DNA of 64,000 nucleotides from Patella vulgata (Eukaryota; Mollusca; Gastropoda; Patellidae). Below the pieces are notes generated by a model. It was not told the origin of the DNA, did not search any database, and saw only the letters and a list, made by a program, of their open reading frames with translations. A program made the translations under genes and the position numbers. Location: assembly GCF_932274485.2 (NCBI RefSeq), contig NC_065885.2, forward strand, positions 563,001 to 627,000, in the 5' to 3' direction. Below are positions 12,541 through 22,800 of the stretch, one piece after another (the stretch's first letter is position 1; every line of letters begins with the position of its first letter).

Positions 12541-12865
12541 CATTTAGTGATGGTAGTAGTACATTAGTTCTTTAACGTAGTTGTTGTTGTTGTTGTTTAT
12601 TACAAATTTAATCTCCAATACATGGTAATATGATATTAGGGACAGGTTGATTTAATCAAGTTATTTACATACATAAAGACGTAATATAAAAAGGAAAATG
12701 GGAAAAAACAAGTTCTTGTATATCAAAAAGTCACTTTAAAACACGGTATTAAAGTCGCTTAAAAAGCTTAATTTTTCCAACTACATTCTGAATTGGCTAA
12801 ATATCTTATACAACAATATAATAAGCACAGTTCTTGTAAATAGTCCCGATTAATCGCTCGATACG

Positions 12866-13122
12866 TCCCTATTAGACTTCCTAAATAGACACCATTCCAG
12901 AATTAAATTTACCATTGAGACCGAGGAAGGCGAAACTCTACAATTTTTAGATGTTCAAGTTGTGAAAGTACACAATCAAATGAAAGACAGATATCGAAAA
13001 CCAACCCACACAGACCAATATATTAATCGCAACGCCAGTCATCCCCTCTATATCAAAAGAGCACGTAGAGTCATAAACATTTGTGAACCAAGAATTGGAA
13101 TATCTATGCCACGTGTTTTGTA
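12866..13122 (+). pseudogene. Penelope-like reverse transcriptase fragment
   Basis: The plus-strand frame reads LQFLDVQV, then YRKPTHTDQYIN, SHPLYIKRARR. This matches the region just after the reverse-transcriptase palm in Penelope-like elements, whose hallmark is FLDV...YRKPTHTDRY...HP..HKR. The fragment has roughly 70 recognisable residues; the rest of the polymerase and the GIY-YIG endonuclease were not found. It is a decayed retroelement relic. Family assignment is good; function is none. Confidence 0.75.
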
Positions 13123-13263
13123 ACTTGAATTATTACCCTCCACCACCAGCTAATTAGTAGATCAATGAAACAACTAAAACACGAAAACAGACCATCCCTT
13201 CAGGTATTATAAACATGTCTTTATTATTAAAACATATCCACATTGCTGTTACTATTATTTATT

Positions 13264-13530
13264 TATTTTCCGGCGTGGTTTCCCTTGTAAGTGATGTAGG
13301 ACGGAGAGCCTGGCAAGGGGCAAAGTATAGTCGTTCGGATGGGACGAAAAACCGAGGTCCCGTATACACATTGGTGTACACGTAAAAGAACCCTTGACAG
13401 TTGGAATTCGATATAAGAGTAGGCCATAGCGCCGCTGTCCGGACAAAGCTTCCCTTCATGGCACACTGTATGGCATATGCCAGTCTTCATTAGCCCAATA
13501 GGAGCAGAACAGTAGGACGTTAAACTCTAA
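13264..13530 (+). mobile_element. SINE family A, head missing
   Basis: Begins CCGGCGTGGTTTCCCTTG and runs through GGATGGGACGAAAAACCGAG, CACGTAAAAGA and TTGGAATTCGATATAAGAG to AGTAGGACGTTAAAC. The tRNA-like head is absent, as in many 5'-truncated copies here. Confidence 0.85.
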
Positions 13531-13542
13531 TATCCTAATATC

Positions 13543-13850
13543 CAATATTTAACACACAATGAAAATTTTGAAATCAGTACACGATTCGTGTATTCTATGT
13601 TAATTTGCCGCCATTTGTAAAGAACAAAGCAAAACATATACTACAAGACAATGCACAAGTAATTAGTTATGTCAGATTCACAAAAAGCAAAATAATAATA
13701 ATAAAAAAAACGTGTAGAATGGTCTGATCAGGTGTAAATGGTCTTCGTTCAATTTGGACAGTTCATGTAATTAAACGAACATAATCGATTAAAAATTACA
13801 GTGCTCTTTTTAAACATTGAATGTAAATCACTTTATATAATTCAAATTAC
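13543..13850. repeat. Old dispersed repeat, copy 1
   Basis: Pairs with 15207-15420: both have ATATCCAATATTTAA, an ACACGATTCGTGT-type palindrome, GCCATTTGTAA and TTGAATGTAAATC in the same order. An ancient duplicated element of unknown class. Confidence 0.5.
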
Positions 13851-13851
13851 A

Positions 13852-14504
13852 TTAAAGGTACATTCCCGAGTACAAACAGGTTGATTTGATGATATATTTG
13901 GCCTAAAAACATATTCACACTAATTCATTTATCATAAATTTGTTTAAAATCCTTCTCAAAACATTCTAATTGTCAAGGCATACCCTTGCTATAAAAAATC
14001 GATCAAAAGAGGTCATGTTTGTGTCACGTCACTTACGGGTTCGAAGTCGGAGGAGAATTCATTGCATACACAAAACGATGTTGTCTTCAATCGTTGACTT
14101 TTTATTACAAATATCGAATCCTAATTAAATCTCGGATTATCCACTGCCCGCGTCTTTTCCGTGATTTTTATCTTAGAAAGTGTTGTACGTCTAACTCTTC
14201 ATAAAGTTTATCAACATGTACATAAAGTTTTCAATCTCCGCTTGCAACCTTTGACGTCACGCGTGCAGATATTCCTAATCGTCGGGCTGTCGATTAGGGG
14301 AACCCTTACATTTTTGTCCTGCATACGCTCCATGAGTGTTTTTCAGTGAATCTAGTATTTTTCTAGTAAGATTGGGTATCTCTAATTTCCATATATACCA
14401 AAATTGCCATTCTCTTATTGGAAATAACCACCCGATAAATACTTTTCTGGGAACCCATCTTTAATATGTGGCTATTTTAAGGTTCCAAAGAATACAGCCC
14501 TTTA
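13852..14504. mobile_element. Candidate non-autonomous DNA element (ATTAAAGG ends)
   Basis: Left end ATTAAAGGTACATTCCCGAG and right end CAGCCCTTTAATT are partly inverted copies. The interior has GTGTCACGTCACTTACGGG. The beginning resembles widespread molluscan repeats starting TTAAAGGGACATTCCCGAG; I recall the pattern but cannot verify it here. Two overlapping ~60-codon open frames inside are not genes. Confidence 0.4.
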
Positions 14505-14546
14505 ATTTCTATAAATGGGCTTCATCATGCATATCTTATATTGACC

Positions 14547-14934
14547 TCAAGTTTACAATTTGATTTAAATACAGATCTATATTTCGTTTCGTTTTTTTAT
14601 ACTTTCGATGGCCTACACTATATGAAGATCTGGCAAGTTATAGCGATAGGTCACGTCAGGGGTAAAAAGACCGACTTATGACCCTATGTTGTCAGAGATT
14701 TGATTAACCAATCAGCATTGATGTTACTAGTGGATTACCCACAGTTCCGTGAAAAACACGCCTAAAGCTCGCCGTAACAGACCGTTTCATTGGCTTATCC
14801 CTGACACCATTCAGAACACGAGTTAAATAACAACTCTTCCAGATCCAAGTGTAGTAAAGACAAGTAAAACGAAATTTTTAAGTATAAAAACGAAACGAAA
14901 TAGGATCTGTGTTTTGACCAGTTTGTCAAGTTTA
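14547..14934 (-). mobile_element. Mutator-like MITE with 9-bp target duplication
   Basis: The element body is 14556-14925 (370 bp). Left end CAATTTGATTTAAATACAG and right end CTGTGTTTTGACCAGTTTG are inverted copies leading into TATTTCGTTTCGTTTT. Both flanks carry the identical 9-mer TCAAGTTTA (14547-14555 and 14926-14934). Long terminal repeats with 9-bp duplications are typical of Mutator-like elements. No transposase is encoded. Confidence 0.85.
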
Positions 14935-14999
14935 CTAAATATCTTGTTTACGATATCACCCTTGGTGGAAGTGCACGTAAGACTCCAGGAACGATGCAA

Positions 15000-15062
15000 T
15001 TGTGCTTAATAAGGATACTTGTCGAAACGTCGTGCTATTAAAATAAAAATAGTGATTGTTAC
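15000..15062 (+). mobile_element. Penelope-type terminal motif
   Basis: Reads GTGCTTAATAAGGATACTTG, then TCGAAACGTCGTGC and a TAGTGATTGTT segment, in the same orientation as the coding relic at 12866. It could be the 3' end of the same, heavily interrupted element. Confidence 0.45.
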
Positions 15063-15206
15063 CCATAAAAAGTGTGTTCTGTTTAAAGTAACTAAGTCTT
15101 TATCTCAAAATCATCCACAATCTTCAACATTGAAAACAAAAATTATTCGTCAGTTTAAATCAACGTTGATGTTCCGATCTTACCGGGAAAAGATGATCTT
15201 CTGATA

Positions 15207-15420
15207 TCCAATATTTAAGACAAAATAAATATTTTACCATTGGTACACGAATCGTGTACCATAATGCGTTTCAGTGCCATTTGTAACAAAGGACTCGAAG
15301 AACAAGGCTAGACATATTCCACAAGTCATGTTAAACGGTGACGCCGTATTCTTATCTGGAGAGCATACGGAAACGATTGAATGTAAATCCGTTTATATGC
15401 ATTCCTATTACATTATTATA
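15207..15420. repeat. Old dispersed repeat, copy 2
   Basis: Diverged partner of 13543-13850, with the palindrome GTACACGAATCGTGTAC near its start. Confidence 0.5.
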
Positions 15421-16220
15421 TGCGTGCAACCCTTTTGTGTCAATTTCTAGATCCCAAATATTAGCGATGATCTCCTTTAATGTATTGCCAAATCGCTAAA
15501 TGCCACTTAAAGATTACACTGTAATTAGCGACCGCACAAAATAATCGCGCGACCGTTTGAAGTCAAACTTAACTCTCTATTCAGTGCTCATTTTCAATAC
15601 ACGACCACAGTAAGAAGATCCCACAACTAAAACATTTTGTAACTCTTTCTGATTCTTTTTAGGTTTATCATTTCTAGAATTAAAAAAAAAAATCAGACTG
15701 CTAACAATTCAAAGGTTTATGTAATCTCAAATTTGATCGAATGTTAATTAGGGTTAAAGGGGGTCAACAATGCAATTGATTCGTTTCATGGTCTGTTGGT
15801 TTTAGTAAAAGACTGATAAAATTCATAGCGTATGAAGTTGTTTTTTAAGTTTTGAGAGTAAACTATGCTTTATAATCGTTAAGTCAGTAGATATTTTGTA
15901 GATAAACTAAGAACAATGTTGACATAAGAAATGTTGTAAGTAATCGAAGACGCAACAGGTTAATAAAAACTAGCTTTTCAGCTTCTATCCTACAAAGGTA
16001 GAAATGTTAAAATGTGGCGTGTATTGTGTTTTGATGGCCATTTTTGTGGTTCACAGCGTAAAATAATAATATAACTTACACTAAATCAACATGGATAAAT
16101 CTAGTGGCGACCACGTCTGTCGTTATGGTGGGCGATCGTTGGATAGATCTTTCAGATGCGCTGGCTGTCAAAAGTCGATTCTTGTGCTACACTATTACAA
16201 AGTGGATCATATCTAAATAA
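15421..16220. other. AT-rich spacer
   Basis: No gene or repeat recognised. Confidence 0.4.
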
Positions 16221-16221
16221 T

Positions 16222-16640
16222 ATAGTTGTTAAATAGACTTATCTTAGTACCACGGTGGAACATAGCTAAATAGACTTATCTTAGTACCACGGTGGAACAT
16301 AGCTAAATAGACTTATCTTAGTACCACGGTGGAACATAGCTAAATAGACTTATCTTAGTACCACGTGGGCCATACCTAAATATACTTACTTTAGTAACAC
16401 GGTGGGTAATAGCTAAATAGACTTATCTTAGTACCACGGTGGAACATAGCTAAATAGACTTATCTTAGTACCACGTGGGCCATACCTAAATATACTTACT
16501 TTAGTAACACGGTGGGTAATAGCTAAATAGACTTATCTTAGTACCACGTGGGCCATACCTAAATATACTTACTTTAGTAACACGGTGGGCCATAGCTAAA
16601 TAGACTTATCTTAGTACCACGTGGGACCAGAACTAAATAT
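16222..16640. repeat. 37-bp minisatellite, about 11 copies
   Basis: The unit is CTAAATAGACTTATCTTAGT followed by ACCACGGTGGAACATAG. Two unit types, one with TACTTACTTTAGTAACACGG, alternate, giving a higher-order pattern of paired units. Confidence 0.9.
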
Positions 16641-17241
16641 ACTTACTTTAGTACAACTGTGGGCCATATAGACTTACTTTGGTACACCAGATGATATTAG
16701 ATGTTCTAGGCCATGGGCAGTAATATTCTATGCGCAGTGCGAAGATGTTAAACTCAACACGTGTCGGCGATTTTGTGAATCACGACTTAGCCATTAAATC
16801 GTGTCTCTAAATTAGTATGCTTGCTGAACGAAATATTAACTAAAATTTATAGGCACATGGTATAGATGATGCCACAGAATCTGTCCCTCAGGGTAAATGT
16901 TTCAATGTAATCCAGTATAAGAACTTATCTTAGTACCACGTGGGACCAGAACTAAATATACTTACTTTAGTACAACTGTGGGCCATATAGACTTACTTTG
17001 GTACACCAGATGATATTAGATGTTCTAGGCCATGGGCAGTAATATGCTATGCGCAGTGCGAAGATGTTAAACTCAACACGTGTCGGCGATTTTGTGAATC
17101 ACGACTTAGCCATTAAATCGTGTCTCTAAATTAGTATGCTTGCTGAACGAAATATTAACTAAAATTCATAGGCACATGGTATAGATGATGCCACAGAATC
17201 TGTCCCTCAGGGTAAATGTTTCAATGTAATCCAGTATAAAA
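16604..17241. repeat. 319-bp tandem duplication
   Basis: Copy 1 is 16604-16922 and copy 2 is 16923-17241. I see only a few single-base differences, so the duplication is recent. Each copy starts with the last minisatellite units and continues into single-copy sequence containing GGCCATGGGCAGTAATAT. Confidence 0.9.
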
Positions 17242-17335
17242 ACTGGAATGTCTATAATTGGTCATCATTAATCAAGTATTGTTTTACATGTATATATTGT
17301 CACATCACATTAAGTACTTCATCATTGCTTGATAT

Positions 17336-17450
17336 AGATGAAATGAAATGGGGTTTAACGTCCTACTACTGTTCGCCTCCGACTGGGACAATAAAGAAAT
17401 GATATGAAATGGGGTTAAACGACTGGCCTAATAAAGACAGGAGAAGCATG
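17336..17450 (-). mobile_element. SINE family A tail fragments
   Basis: Two short reversed tails, GAAATGGGGTTTAACGTCC and GAAATGGGGTTAAACGAC, each followed by a stub of family A 3' sequence. Confidence 0.6.
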
Positions 17451-17460
17451 AATAGAATTA

Positions 17461-17515
17461 CTTGTCTGCGATATCACTTCGGTTGAAGCGGACGTTAAAT
17501 AAAGCTATTTCACAC
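17461..17515 (+). mobile_element. Short dispersed element family C, tail
   Basis: Reads GTCTGCGATATCACTTCGG, then GAAGCGGACGTTAAATAAAG. Related tails occur at 19141, 42386, 44765 and 63715. The GACGTTAAA end is shared with families A and B. Confidence 0.6.
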
Positions 17516-17519
17516 ATGT

Positions 17520-18480
17520 ATAGAATTGTGACCTATTATCTTAAGGGTATGATTTTCATAAAATATAAACATCAATATATCGTTATAATTGTATTTTATT
17601 ATATTATAAATTTTAAATAGTAATAATGAATAACAAACAGTGAAAAAATAGGAAGAAATATGTATATATATATATATAAAATAAGATTTATTTATTTATA
17701 GCACTTTCAAATTTAAGTCCCTGTTTATTTTGTATCACATATTTACACACAATAGTAATATAACCAAAAACATTGCAAGATTCAAAATCGACAAGATAAG
17801 AACTTATGTTTTACTTTCTTAAATGAGCAGCTTGTCAGCTTAAAAATAGGGTAAAAAATAATAGTTTAGTTACGGGATGGTCATTGAATTATAGGTTTAC
17901 ATTAGTTTTCTACTGTGTCCACGTAGGTATTTGATAAAGAATAGTCTGAAATATTTTCTATACCAGCCAGTTGTGCGGACATACTTTTAGAATTCTAGCA
18001 ACTGATTTTGTGCTATTTATCATTGGATATTTTGTAAAACTAATAAAAAAAACTGACCAGTTCGTTTAAAATTTAATAATATTAATTCATTGTAATCCAC
18101 TATTATTCATAAAAAAGAAAATAGATTGATTTCTGAAAAAAAACCAATACCGCTAATAAAAGAAAAGAAGTGGTCAAAATATTTATCATTTGAAATGAAA
18201 CGATAATTCGAATTATATTTCAATATAGACCTACAATATTCGAATAGTAAAACCAGCTGTCAATTGGCTATATTCAATATACTGATTATGTTTGTTCGTT
18301 GGTTGAAAATAACAATGTACAAAAAGTACATTTATAATAATTTTAAAACAGATAATCTTCAATATTTGTTCCTTTCATAAGCAGGTAAAAAAATATCAAT
18401 TATTGAACAATATATTCTAATTTCCGCACGACGCAATACTCATAATATAAATACTGTTGATATTCATGGCAATCCATGCT
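17520..18480. other. AT-rich spacer
   Basis: Contains a TA run near 17660. No gene recognised. Confidence 0.4.
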
Positions 18481-18760
18481 TGCTCATTCTTGAGCATCGA
18501 ATGTTAACAGTCTTAAGATAGAACGTACACACTTGCTCATTCTGCAATATCTAATATTGACAATCTTAAGATAGACCGTTTATTCTCGCTCATTTTGATA
18601 ATCTCAAGATAGACAATGGAAGCGTGCTCATTCTGGAACATATAAATAATGTTGACAGTCTTAAGGTAGACAATGGAAGCGTGCTCATTCTGGAACATAT
18701 AAATAATGTTGACAGTCTTAAGGTAGACAATGGAAGCGTGCTCATTCTTGAACATATTAT
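18481..18760. repeat. 57-bp minisatellite, about 4-5 copies
   Basis: The unit is GACAGTCTTAAGGTAGACAA plus TGGAAGCGTGCTCATTCTGG and AACATATAAATAATGTT. The inner copies are nearly identical and the outer ones decayed. Because 57 is a multiple of three, it produces a repetitive 88-codon minus-strand open frame that is not a gene. Confidence 0.85.
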
Positions 18761-19018
18761 GCCGACAGTTTATGTTTAGTCCTTCGCGAACATCTAGCGT
18801 CACGGTATGAAAACAAATTTTGCATGAAAACTGAAGGAGTGATTAATATTGTTAATTTTCAAAATCACATTATGGCGAAAATAAGGAATGTTTGTTTATA
18901 TCATTATATATGTTATTTTCGTTTAGAAATATGGAAGACGTTATCGATACACGAAAACAAAAGTTCCATGGAATGTTATAAATAAAATATTAAGCAAAAC
19001 CTAGAACGGTTTATACTG

Positions 19019-19024
19019 TTTATT
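19019..19024 (-). terminator. Candidate polyadenylation signal of the HES gene
   Basis: AATAAA on the minus strand about 450 bases after the WRPW stop. It is the first canonical hexamer I found downstream; in AT-rich DNA it could be chance. Confidence 0.4.
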
Positions 19025-19140
19025 GATACGAACATAAAGTTGTCGGTAGCAATTGTTGTTCATTTGTTACAAATAACAAACACTACACAATCCTGTAATT
19101 GGCTTGTAGGTATTAGTCTTTTAACCATTCACATTATACA

Positions 19141-19182
19141 ATCGCGTTTAACGTCAGCTTCCACAATATGTGATGTCGCAGA
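19141..19182 (-). mobile_element. Family C tail in the HES 3' region
   Basis: Reversed GTTTAACGTCAGCTTCCAC...GATGTCGCAGA, a diverged family C tail. It lies between the HES stop codon and the candidate poly(A) signal, so it may be part of the 3' UTR. Confidence 0.45.
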
Positions 19183-19471
19183 TAAGAATTAGAAGAAGGA
19201 TATGTTCCACCTCTGATGAAGCGTTGCTTTTGAAACGATTTTAAGCAACACTGTAAACAAAAATCCTAAAGATCTTATCCCCATATATAGCATTCTCCCA
19301 GCTTCCTATATCGGGCATAATTTGTTTTATCTGTTCTTTGTTATGAAGTTATCCACTATTGTCTGCTACACGGATTTATAGTAACTCCAAATAAATATCC
19401 AACAAAATTCCTTTCAACTGAACAGTCAATTTCATACTTAATAAATATAATCCGAACCCAGTCTGTTTGTC

Positions 19472-20418
19472 TCACCAGGGTCGCCACATATTCTCATCAC
19501 AAGGTAGTTCCCTATCTTGGCGGACATGTCCGTCGTTTTCGTCCCGATCATGACGTAATGAGAACAGTGGTCTTGGTTCCAAAGGAATTAAAGGTGCTGG
19601 CCGAGTATGTGAAGCCTGTGGTGCTGCTGGGTGGTGGGGTGAGAAGAGAGATATGTTTGGATGATACGGTGTAACTGACTGGGTTGTTATTCCTAATCCG
19701 GAAGAAACAGTTGCGAACTGGTGTTCCGATGATACTGTGGCTGATGGCACATGCTGAGATGGTCGCGGGGAAATAACATGTTGGGGTGTTGGAACAATAG
19801 GTAAGGATGATATCACGTTGGGAACAGACACTGGTGCAGTATAAACAGTCTGTGCTAGTGGTGAACAACTAGTAGCTGACGCAGAAGGATAAACAGGGAT
19901 AATATAGCTAGGTGCCTGGCTATTTAAAACATTACCAGGCATAACGAATGCTATTTCTCCTGATTGAAGTTTTGTAGGAATCACTTGCACAGCACTGACG
20001 ATGTTTGTCATTTGAACAGCTTGTCCTTGTCCTGGAGCTGGGGGAGCTGGAGGAGTAGGAAGTCCGGGAAGCGAAGGAATAGTCTGCAAAACCTGAGAAT
20101 GTGGCGGAAGCTGTTCTTGTTGAATCGGGTTGTAAACCATTGATGGCGATGGTGATATTTGAGCTGGCATCTGTAGTTGTGGTGATGAACCACAAGTCTG
20201 AGATGGTGGAGTGGGTGTGGTAGAGGATACAGGTGTGGAAGGGGGAGACGGGTTGAATATTCCACTAGAAACACAACTTGCTAAATGATCTAAAATCTTG
20301 GATCGTAGATTCACATCGTTTATTTCCATCTGGGATAAATAGCGAGTCACTTCCTGGGCACATTCATCAAATCCAAGGCGATAATTATTCAAAACATTCG
20401 AATCAGTTTTAGGTGACC
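19472..20418 (-). CDS. hes: HES exon 4 (Orange, Pro/Ser/Thr-rich region, WRPW)
   Basis: 947 nt including the TGA stop. The acceptor follows a pyrimidine-rich TTTTCTGTTTCAG. It encodes the Orange domain, a long low-complexity Pro/Ser/Thr segment and the C-terminal DENMWRPW. Overlapping open frames on the same strand are by-products of the biased composition. Confidence 0.95.
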
Positions 20419-22342
20419 CTGAAACAGAAAACAACGTTCATGTAAATATCGTTTAATACAACAGTATGGTTTGTATGGCAAAGTACGTTTAAACTGCGTC
20501 GTGCATGACATCCGTCAGAAGCATTGGCTACAAAAGTAAGTGTACTGAATAAATTTCGCATATTTAATTATTTAGAGGAAAGGAATGATGAATGTGGCCA
20601 CATTTAATTTAAACTAGAATTGTTAGTACAATTAGGTTTGTTCACATATCTATATTCAAAAAAAGATTCAATGTATAAATTTCCAAGAACACGTGATAAA
20701 GAAAAGAAAGTTTAAAGTCATTCAGACTTAATGTTAGGATATTTAAAAAACAAATTCTAATTCACTTTTATATATTAAACAATATAAACGGGGGATTTTA
20801 AACGCACAGAGAAATCTAATTGTAAATAACCATTAAGGAATGGGTGTGGTACAATAGATCTCTTAAGGCTTTCAATAAATACTTAGAAATAAAAAGTAAA
20901 AGGTTCCCATTTTATTTTATAAGCAATAAACTATTTTACGACCAACAGAAATATTCGACAAGTGAAGACTTGAATTATATGTTTACGACTCAATGATTGT
21001 TGCGCGTGTAGATATTGATGTATTGAGCAAGTCACGTGTAAGGCAAACTTTCCGCTTACGTATTTACTAGCCAATCAAAATAAGCATTACTTCAAAGAAT
21101 GGGGGTTCCTTCTTTTTTTGGGAACAGGACGTGTGACACCAGTTAAGCGTACATTAAATCCAATCGGGAAAGGAAAAAATGTCGTGAAATCTAATAATGA
21201 AATAAATCTACCTGTAAATTGCTGTCTTTGAAGTTGCCGCAGGTGTTTAACCGTCATCTCTAAAATATCTGCCTTCTCCATTTTACTATGTCTTGATCCC
21301 TGTTAAAATATGACAGATCATCAGATAAAAGTAATTAATTAGTCGAGATTTGACACATTTTTTTTAATATTTTATCTTTTTTTATTTCCTGCGGTAAATG
21401 AGACCGTGGGAAAAGTGAACAAGATAAGTTTATCAAAGGCTACATGACTAACATATTTCGTTTTCCCTGTTCAACTTACTTCCTACAGCATGATCTGTAA
21501 AACACCATAGACCCGTTTAAATGACCTTTACATAGTCCACTCATCGAATATCACTGAATCACTTCCTTATTGGACATAGTTTCCTTCCACTGCTAAAGAC
21601 CCCTACGCGCAAGCGAATTATTGAAATAAAATTAAACCATATGTTTGTCCCGAAATGACCTAGTTTGTGTCGAGTGGACGTTAAACCCCATTTCTCTCTC
21701 TCTCTTATTGGACATAAGGTTGTGGTGATCGCTAAATAGACAACGTTTCGTTACAGATTATATCATTTCTTTGTCTGTGTCGAGGTTGTCATAATCCTGA
21801 TTGTTGTACCGTCTTCGTTATTGGTCATTTATAAAATCCCCGTTTCTCATTCCAGACAATATCCCGATACTGTTATTAATCTTTTACACGGGTAAAGTTA
21901 AGTCAGGGTCAAGGATAATCAAGGTTAATTACTGCTTATTACCCCAGATTGAATCAATAAACCGATTATAATCCAGGTAAAATCTCTGCTTACCTCTTTC
22001 TTGATCACTTCAAGTAACAGGGATTTCAACTCTGACAAACTGGCGTTTATCCTCGCCCTTCGTCGTTTTTCCATAATGGGCTTCGAGCTCTAAAAATTTA
22101 AAACAATTGTTTTATTAAAGTTATCAAGAATTCGAATAAATTTCTAAAACAAGTTTTGAAATTATTATTCTTCTATAGATAAAAATAACAAAATGTCTCT
22201 AGAAATCTTTTAAACAATAAAATTGGCATTACGAATATTCATTAAAGTTTTATTATATTTAATCATCACTTACCTTTCGCCCTTCGCTGGTTGAGGTAGT
22301 AGCTTTATCGGAATGCATGTTCCTGTCTGGAGGAATGGCCAT
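19472..22342 (-). CDS. hes: HES/hairy-type bHLH-Orange transcriptional repressor (4 exons)
   Basis: Joining minus-strand exons 22342-22274, 22089-21994, 21299-21212 and 20418-19472 gives 399 residues. The basic region (residues 26-38, [13 protein letters not shown]) has the proline diagnostic of HES/hairy proteins. Helix 1 follows, then a loop, and helix 2 (about 62-82) with [12 protein letters not shown]. The Orange domain spans about 97-130 ([16 protein letters not shown]). Residues 135-380 are rich in Pro, Ser and Thr. The last four residues are WRPW, the Groucho/TLE-binding motif. Splice sites are GT/AG and the first three exon junctions match vertebrate Hes1 (after ...GRK and after ...KKE). 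Family members are nuclear DNA-binding repressors, usually direct Notch targets that repress proneural genes and often themselves. The start is the first in-frame ATG before the basic region; a second ATG at residue 9 is possible. Which HES paralogue this is cannot be said. Confidence 0.96.
20419..21211 (-). other. HES intron 3
   Basis: 793 bp, AT-rich, with no recognisable mobile element. Confidence 0.8.
21212..21299 (-). CDS. hes: HES exon 3 (loop and helix 2)
   Basis: 88 nt, beginning [20 protein letters not shown] and ending one base into a glycine codon completed by exon 4. The acceptor is TTAACAG and the donor GTAGAT. Confidence 0.95.
21405..21412 (+). promoter_or_regulatory. CSL (Su(H)/RBPJ) site in HES intron 2
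   Basis: CGTGGGAA, a high-affinity type core for the Notch effector CSL. It is one of three such octamers within 1.4 kb of the HES gene start. Confidence 0.45.
21567..21716 (+). mobile_element. SINE family B in HES intron 2, with target duplication
   Basis: A 126-bp 5'-truncated copy (21579-21704) flanked by identical TTATTGGACATA (21567-21578 and 21705-21716). It runs antisense to HES. The intact duplication and close match to family consensus suggest a fairly recent insertion. Confidence 0.92.
21994..22089 (-). CDS. hes: HES exon 2 (basic region and helix 1)
   Basis: 32 codons beginning [20 protein letters not shown]. The acceptor is TTTTTAG and the donor GTAAGC. Residue 27 is the family-specific proline in the basic region. 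Confidence 0.95.
22090..22273 (-). other. HES intron 1
   Basis: 184 bp, AT-rich, with GTAAGT donor and TAG acceptor. Confidence 0.85.
22274..22342 (-). CDS. hes: HES exon 1
   Basis: 23 codons, [20 protein letters not shown] then GRK, ending in phase 0 at a GTAAGT donor. The Ser/Thr-rich leader before the basic region is short compared with vertebrate Hes1. Confidence 0.9.
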
Positions 22343-22592
22343 TAGCCTGATCGTGTGCTTTGGAACGGGTGTGTGTGTATGTATGTGCGCTGTCACGCGA
22401 ATTTAGTTCTTAAAATACCTCTACATAAGAGCGCCGAGATTGTCGCATGACGCATGCGACTCGAGCGTCAATCAAAAGAGCCAGCGCCCGCCCCAGTTCG
22501 CGTGTAGGCCTCAAGCGATAAGCTGATAGGCGTGTAGCGAATTTTACGTTAGACATTTCATGCCAGAGCTTGTCAACACAACTATCTCGTCG

Positions 22593-22600
22593 ATTTATAT
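22593..22600 (-). promoter_or_regulatory. Candidate TATA box for HES
   Basis: ATATAAAT on the minus strand about 250 bases upstream of the ATG and about 40 bases downstream of the proximal CSL site. It would give a 5' UTR near 220 bases. Confidence 0.35.
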
Positions 22601-22635
22601 GTAAATAAGAGCCACGCGTCTCATGGATTGTAGTC

Positions 22636-22643
22636 TGTGGGAA
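22636..22643 (+). promoter_or_regulatory. CSL site, proximal to HES
   Basis: TGTGGGAA, followed by AACCACGCCCAC, a GC/GT-box-like element. The same pairing recurs at 45827. Confidence 0.5.
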
Positions 22644-22777
22644 AACCACGCCCACTATGTACCTGAGCCTATCCTTGCTGTCCTCGTATTACCTGTATAT
22701 ACCTGTAGATAGGAGTCGTGATGCGGCGCATAGATACTAATAACACAAAACATCGTTTGGCTCGGGGCAAAGAGGAG

Positions 22778-22785
22778 CGTGGGAA
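22778..22785 (+). promoter_or_regulatory. CSL site, distal to HES
   Basis: CGTGGGAA, 142 bp from the proximal site and in the same orientation, so not the head-to-head paired-site arrangement. Confidence 0.45.
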
Positions 22786-22800
22786 CCCTTCAACGTCGAT

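Larger units (their letters stand above)
22380..22800 (-). promoter_or_regulatory. HES upstream CpG-rich promoter region
   Basis: CG dinucleotides are frequent here in contrast to the flanks. On the minus strand the region has a GC box (GGGGCGGGCGC near 22485-22494), two CACGCG sites of the type bound by HES proteins themselves (22394-22399 and 22613-22618), an ATATAAAT box at 22593-22600, and two CSL octamers. This layout fits a Notch-activated, self-repressing HES promoter; that is inference from family knowledge. Confidence 0.55.

Noticed and set aside
19548-20274. Three extra minus-strand open frames overlapping HES exon 4
   Set aside because: They are alternative frames of the Pro/Ser/Thr-rich coding exon and contain no domain.
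22410-22655. 81-codon minus-strand frame upstream of HES
   Set aside because: It lies in the CpG-rich promoter and 5' leader and is not in frame with the bHLH exons; composition explains its openness.
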